This document shows, one piece after another, positions 1 through 64,000 of a stretch of 64,000 nucleotides of DNA. The position numbers and the translations under genes are program-made. This stretch comes from Perca fluviatilis. Its lineage: Eukaryota > Chordata > Actinopteri > Perciformes > Percidae. The stretch is from contig NC_053123.1 of assembly GCF_010015445.1 (NCBI RefSeq), positions 9,603,434 through 9,667,433 of the forward strand, read 5' to 3'. The notes beneath the pieces were generated by a model, which was not told where the DNA came from, did not search any database, and was given only the letters and a program-made list of their open reading frames with translations. The first letter of the stretch is position 1; every line of letters starts with the position of its first letter.

Positions 1-236
1 TTGTCGTTTCAAACCAAAAACAAAGAAACGGTAAAAAAAGAGCCGTTTTTGGTTTCTGAATCCAAAAACGAAAAACGACTAAACCAAATTCAAATAAGTG
101 AAAAGGGAATTTCAAAAAACCAAAATCGGACCGTTATTCGACTATGGTTTAGTCGTTTTTCGTTTTTGGATTCAGAAACCAAAAACGGAGAACGGCTCTT
201 TTTTTACCGTTTCTTTGTTTTTGGTTTGAAACGACA
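1..236. repeat. Foldback (long inverted repeat) element
   Basis: Bases 1-86 and 145-236 are near-perfect reverse complements. The main difference is a 7-bp insertion in the right arm near 187-193. The arms are rich in AAAAACG/CGTTTTT words, and the loop is 58 bp. The left arm starts at the window edge, so the element may extend further. It looks like a palindromic MITE. The open frame across it is caused by the symmetric AAACG composition and is not considered a gene. Confidence 0.8.
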
Positions 237-1751
237 AACGAAAAACAGCTGGTTTCTCGTTATTTTGTTTTGTGGTTCAAACGAAAAAACTAACTATAAA
301 AACGTACACGGACCCAGATCACACAGCAAAGGTAAGGTCTAAATATAAAAATAACTTGCAAATGTTAATGTGGACAGCCATTGTTTTCACATAGCATTTT
401 TAAAATTAGACACCTTATTGTGGAGGTTGTCTCATGTAAAGGATGATGACATAGGAAATACCTACCTGTGTAATGGGTTTACTAAATGAGTCTGCATTAA
501 ACTCTTCCATGCATAAGGAACTGAGCTGGCAGTGCCCTTTAGAATTAAAGGGGGTGGGCTGGTTGAAATGCAGACACTGTGATATATTACTGTGCTGCGT
601 GGTTAAATAACCGCCCTTCCATAATAGTGCTGTTTAAAGCAAACCACTGAACACGCACAAACACGCACATGCAGCCAGCCACATAAAGGTGTGCTGGGGA
701 ATATAATTTACTCTATTTTAAGACCTACAGTATATATGGAAATTGCAAAACGATGCTGTCAGCTGTCCGAAGGAACTGACATAATGTTTGAACTCCTGCA
801 AAGACAATGAAAGTGTTGTAGAAGGCTGTGTGCGTGTTGTTTATTTAAATCAATCATTGGAAAAGAAGTAGGTGAGAATAAAAATAATAAAAAAAAGGGG
901 AAGCATCATTGTTATTTCAGAAGCCTGTTGCTCCTCTACTGGAGAGTTTGTCAAAGCTTTTGACAAATTTAAGCATTATGGTTATTAGGGGCAACTACTA
1001 AGTGCCTATTGATTGATAATGTGCACTTTGCTACAGATGTATCGCAGAGATACTTGCAGATATGAAAGCACTGCATTTATGAGGTGTTTTAGTGTTTGGC
1101 TCGGACCCAGTTCCAGAGTAAAATCACTATGGAGGCTTTTCAAATTAGTGGAGGTGCACCAGTAGTTACAGAGCAGACTGTATGGGTAAGCAAAGGCAAT
1201 AAAAAAATTGCATACTGCTGATCCAGAGTCAGTTCTGCTGTGTGTTACTAACAACCGATGACCAGAAATTAAAGGGAGGTAGCACAAATGAAACTAAACA
1301 ATAGTGGTATAACCACACTAATTCTATTTTAAGTTTATGTTTATTACTTTGAATTATTGTTCCATTAAGAAGATATCAACTTCTTAATGTGACAATGTTT
1401 TTCAAAGTAGCAAAGTAACAAGGCCTATACTAGAAAGTGAAAGTAGCAACTGCCAAATGTACAGCAAGCATTATGAAGTGTTGTGTCCTGAATACTCCAC
1501 CTGATCTTTATTTTTGAATTAAGACCCACTTAAAGTTATTAATACTTCCACTGACTCAATGATCTGGTTATGTGGTAAACCAGCAGCACTCACGGTTTCC
1601 AGGGGAGGGTGTAAATCAGACTGAGCTGATGGTGTTGTTTCAGCCCTAAAATTATCATCATTGTCAAGCACAAGGCATGGCCTGTTTTGTAGTTTTGCTT
1701 TTAATATCCATGATTACCAGAACAGCGGTCTATCTACATCTTATATATGGT

Positions 1752-1754
<3 letters not shown>

Positions 1755-1846
<92 letters not shown>
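1755..1846. repeat. (CA)n microsatellite
   Basis: A pure CA tract of about 92 bp. A (TG)n tract follows 85 bp later, so the pair forms an interrupted inverted repeat. Confidence 0.98.
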
Positions 1847-1849
<3 letters not shown>

Positions 1850-1926
1850 CGGTACATGCACATAGAGCTTTGTACATTTGTGAGCTCTATGTTGTTGGTG
1901 TTTTTGTCACTGCATCACTTACTGTA

Positions 1927-1931
<5 letters not shown>

Positions 1932-1992
<61 letters not shown>
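1932..1992. repeat. (TG)n microsatellite
   Basis: A pure TG tract of about 61 bp, opposite in orientation to the CA tract at 1755-1846. Confidence 0.98.
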
Positions 1993-1996
<4 letters not shown>

Positions 1997-3276
1997 CGGT
2001 GTGCTTGATTGCTTTGCTGAGCTGCTGATGGAATGGAGTCTTTAGCGATTTTGTTTATCTCCGTCTCCCACATGCATCCCGCGGCTCTGCCCTCCCTTGA
2101 CGCACAGTAACACAGAGTAACGCACACTCACACACCGCTGACACGACTACCTTCTTTTTTTGGCACCATCGATTACTGTCAGCCAATACCAGGACTTGCT
2201 TCTGTCTGCATCATCAGGTTACAGGAAGTGATGATAAATGAATAGCACTATCTGCCAGGACTGCTGTTGCCATGGATATAGGTTTCCAAAATCAAGACAT
2301 TCTTAAACTTGTTTTACTGCTTTTATGGAAGGAAAGAGGAAAACTTGAGTAAAAAATATTGGATAAATTAAACTTGGTAGTCACAAGCCCACACTGGATC
2401 CATTCAACTTCTTATTCATCTAATTAATTATGAGTTTGTTGAATGAAGTAGTATTATCTTATAATTCAATTAGTTTAGTTAGAAGTTAGTGTTAGAAAAC
2501 TGAAACATTGCAATACCATATCACATATGTACAGAAAAAAAATTATGCTTTAATATTAAATAGTTCAAACTGTCTACTGTGATTAGCATATTTAGCTGTA
2601 CATACAGTCTGGCATTGTTAAAGCCCGAGCAAACGTTTATTTACAAAATCCCAATAACACTGGCTGCATAGGAGACCAGAAAACATGGAGCATACTACAT
2701 ACTTACAATTAAAAAGTAGACACAAGTTAGGAAAAAATATTTTTAGGGCACTCTGTTTAAGTAGCATTTACTTATATTTACTTAAAGACAGTGGTGTCTC
2801 ACATTGGTATAGGTTTGGAAGAATCTGGCACTGCTTATACATCCCTGTTTTGGATTGGCTAAAACTGAACTAAGGTTTGAACTTAGCTGGATCCCTTTCC
2901 CTTCCGCATTACCAAAAATCTGAGCAATTTACTTTTAATACAAATCTTAAAGAAGCCTACCCTACAAGCCAAGGTCAATAGAGTCTTGACTTTCCATAAT
3001 GAAACACTATTTATGCAGAAAGGAAACAATATGAGAAAAAACACTAAGTCAGAATCACTTTAAAGCCTGGAACTGTCCATCAAACAGGTTTACTTCCTCG
3101 CATGAAGACAGGTACAGAAAGGAGGTGCATGTGTGTGTGTGTGTCTGTCTGTGTGTGAGGATATCTGTACTGGCAGATATATTCAAGAGTAAGTGAGCTG
3201 TGACTGGCATAATAAAGGTTAGGAGTAAGGATTGTGGAGCTGAGAGGAACACATCAAACCCTGCAGGGATTTTACT

Positions 3277-3382
<106 letters not shown>

Positions 3383-3570
3383 AGGGAAAAAGAGAGGGAG
3401 AAATATCAAGCATCAGCAAGATACTATTGCACTGTAAAAGTGAAGACAGACGGAAGAGGAAAGGAACAGGGAGAAACCTGGGAGCTTTAGGCCCAGGCCT
3501 AGCTCCAGCAAGGGGACCCAGGTTATTTTGCAGGTTTCAAAAAGACAAAACTAAGGCTTTATAAGATATT

Positions 3571-3630
3571 TTATATGCTAAAATTAAATGTAAGAATAAT
3601 TTATATGCTAAAATTAAATGTAAGAATAAT
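3571..3630. repeat. 30-bp tandem duplication
   Basis: The 30-bp unit starting ttatatgctaaaattaaatg occurs twice without mismatch (3571-3600 and 3601-3630). It is a recent local duplication. Confidence 0.97.
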
Positions 3631-3791
3631 TTATCAAATTGTACCAATGTTGCCACTGTGTGTCAAACTACCAAACCTTTTTGCTTCGCTTAGCTTTGCT
3701 CGGTTAAAAACATCAACTACCGCCCTCAAGCACGAGGCTGGACCTTCACTGACTCTTGTAAGTATATCCTGAGAAGGTCATGGTGCCTTAC

Positions 3792-64000
<60,209 letters not shown>

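Noticed and set aside
1..342. 113-codon open frame
   Set aside because: It covers the foldback element. The frame stays open because of its repeated AAACG composition, and the protein has no recognisable features.
1661..2008. Open frames of repeated His-Thr or Cys-Val
   Set aside because: These are translations of CA/TG microsatellites here and at many other places, not genes.

Overview
The window is vertebrate nuclear DNA, most likely from a ray-finned fish of the percomorph type. The evidence is a GT-AG intron/exon structure, many long (CA)n/(TG)n tracts, and repeat families that I recall as common in such fish. These include a tRNA-derived SINE, hAT-like and TTAA-target MITEs, L2-type LINE fragments, and a LINE 3' end with a (GCCTT)n tail. 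No sequence looks prokaryotic or viral. The species cannot be fixed from the window.

One protein-coding gene spans almost the whole window on the minus strand. It is a par-3 family polarity scaffold of the PARD3B (PAR3-like) type. Twelve coding exons are visible, running from 64000 down to 3792, and together they hold 1,917 bp (638 whole codons). The reading phase is consistent across all eleven joins. The 5' part (N-terminal oligomerisation domain, PDZ1, start of PDZ2) lies beyond the right edge. The C-terminal end lies beyond the left edge.

In gene order the exons encode: the second part of PDZ2 (63886-64000 and 63575-63703), PDZ3 (51227-51418 and 50069-50227), a variable Ser/Asn/Gln-rich linker (45610-45742, 39226-39331, 38953-39056), a 45-nt microexon (34690-34734), the CR3-type region with the [12 protein letters not shown] motif (20643-20858), a Lys-rich segment (17231-17459), the FGKKK segment (4561-4671), and a C-terminal region with the DPNYAR and LYAKVNKP motifs (3792-4169).

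The introns make up about 97% of the window and are full of mobile-element remains. Many still have terminal inverted repeats and target-site duplications. Nesting can be read directly at 26249-27829, 28804-29647, 35650-36775, 21022-22042 and 58949-59739. Several repeats touch the splicing signals of the gene. A LINE tail begins inside the PDZ3 donor at 50068, a UG-rich tract stands where the acceptor pyrimidine tract of the exon at 63575-63703 should be, and a foldback element sits about 50 bp upstream of the exon at 17231-17459. One stretch (about 36257-36331) looks like corrupted base calling. I found no tRNA, rRNA or CRISPR feature and no second convincing gene.
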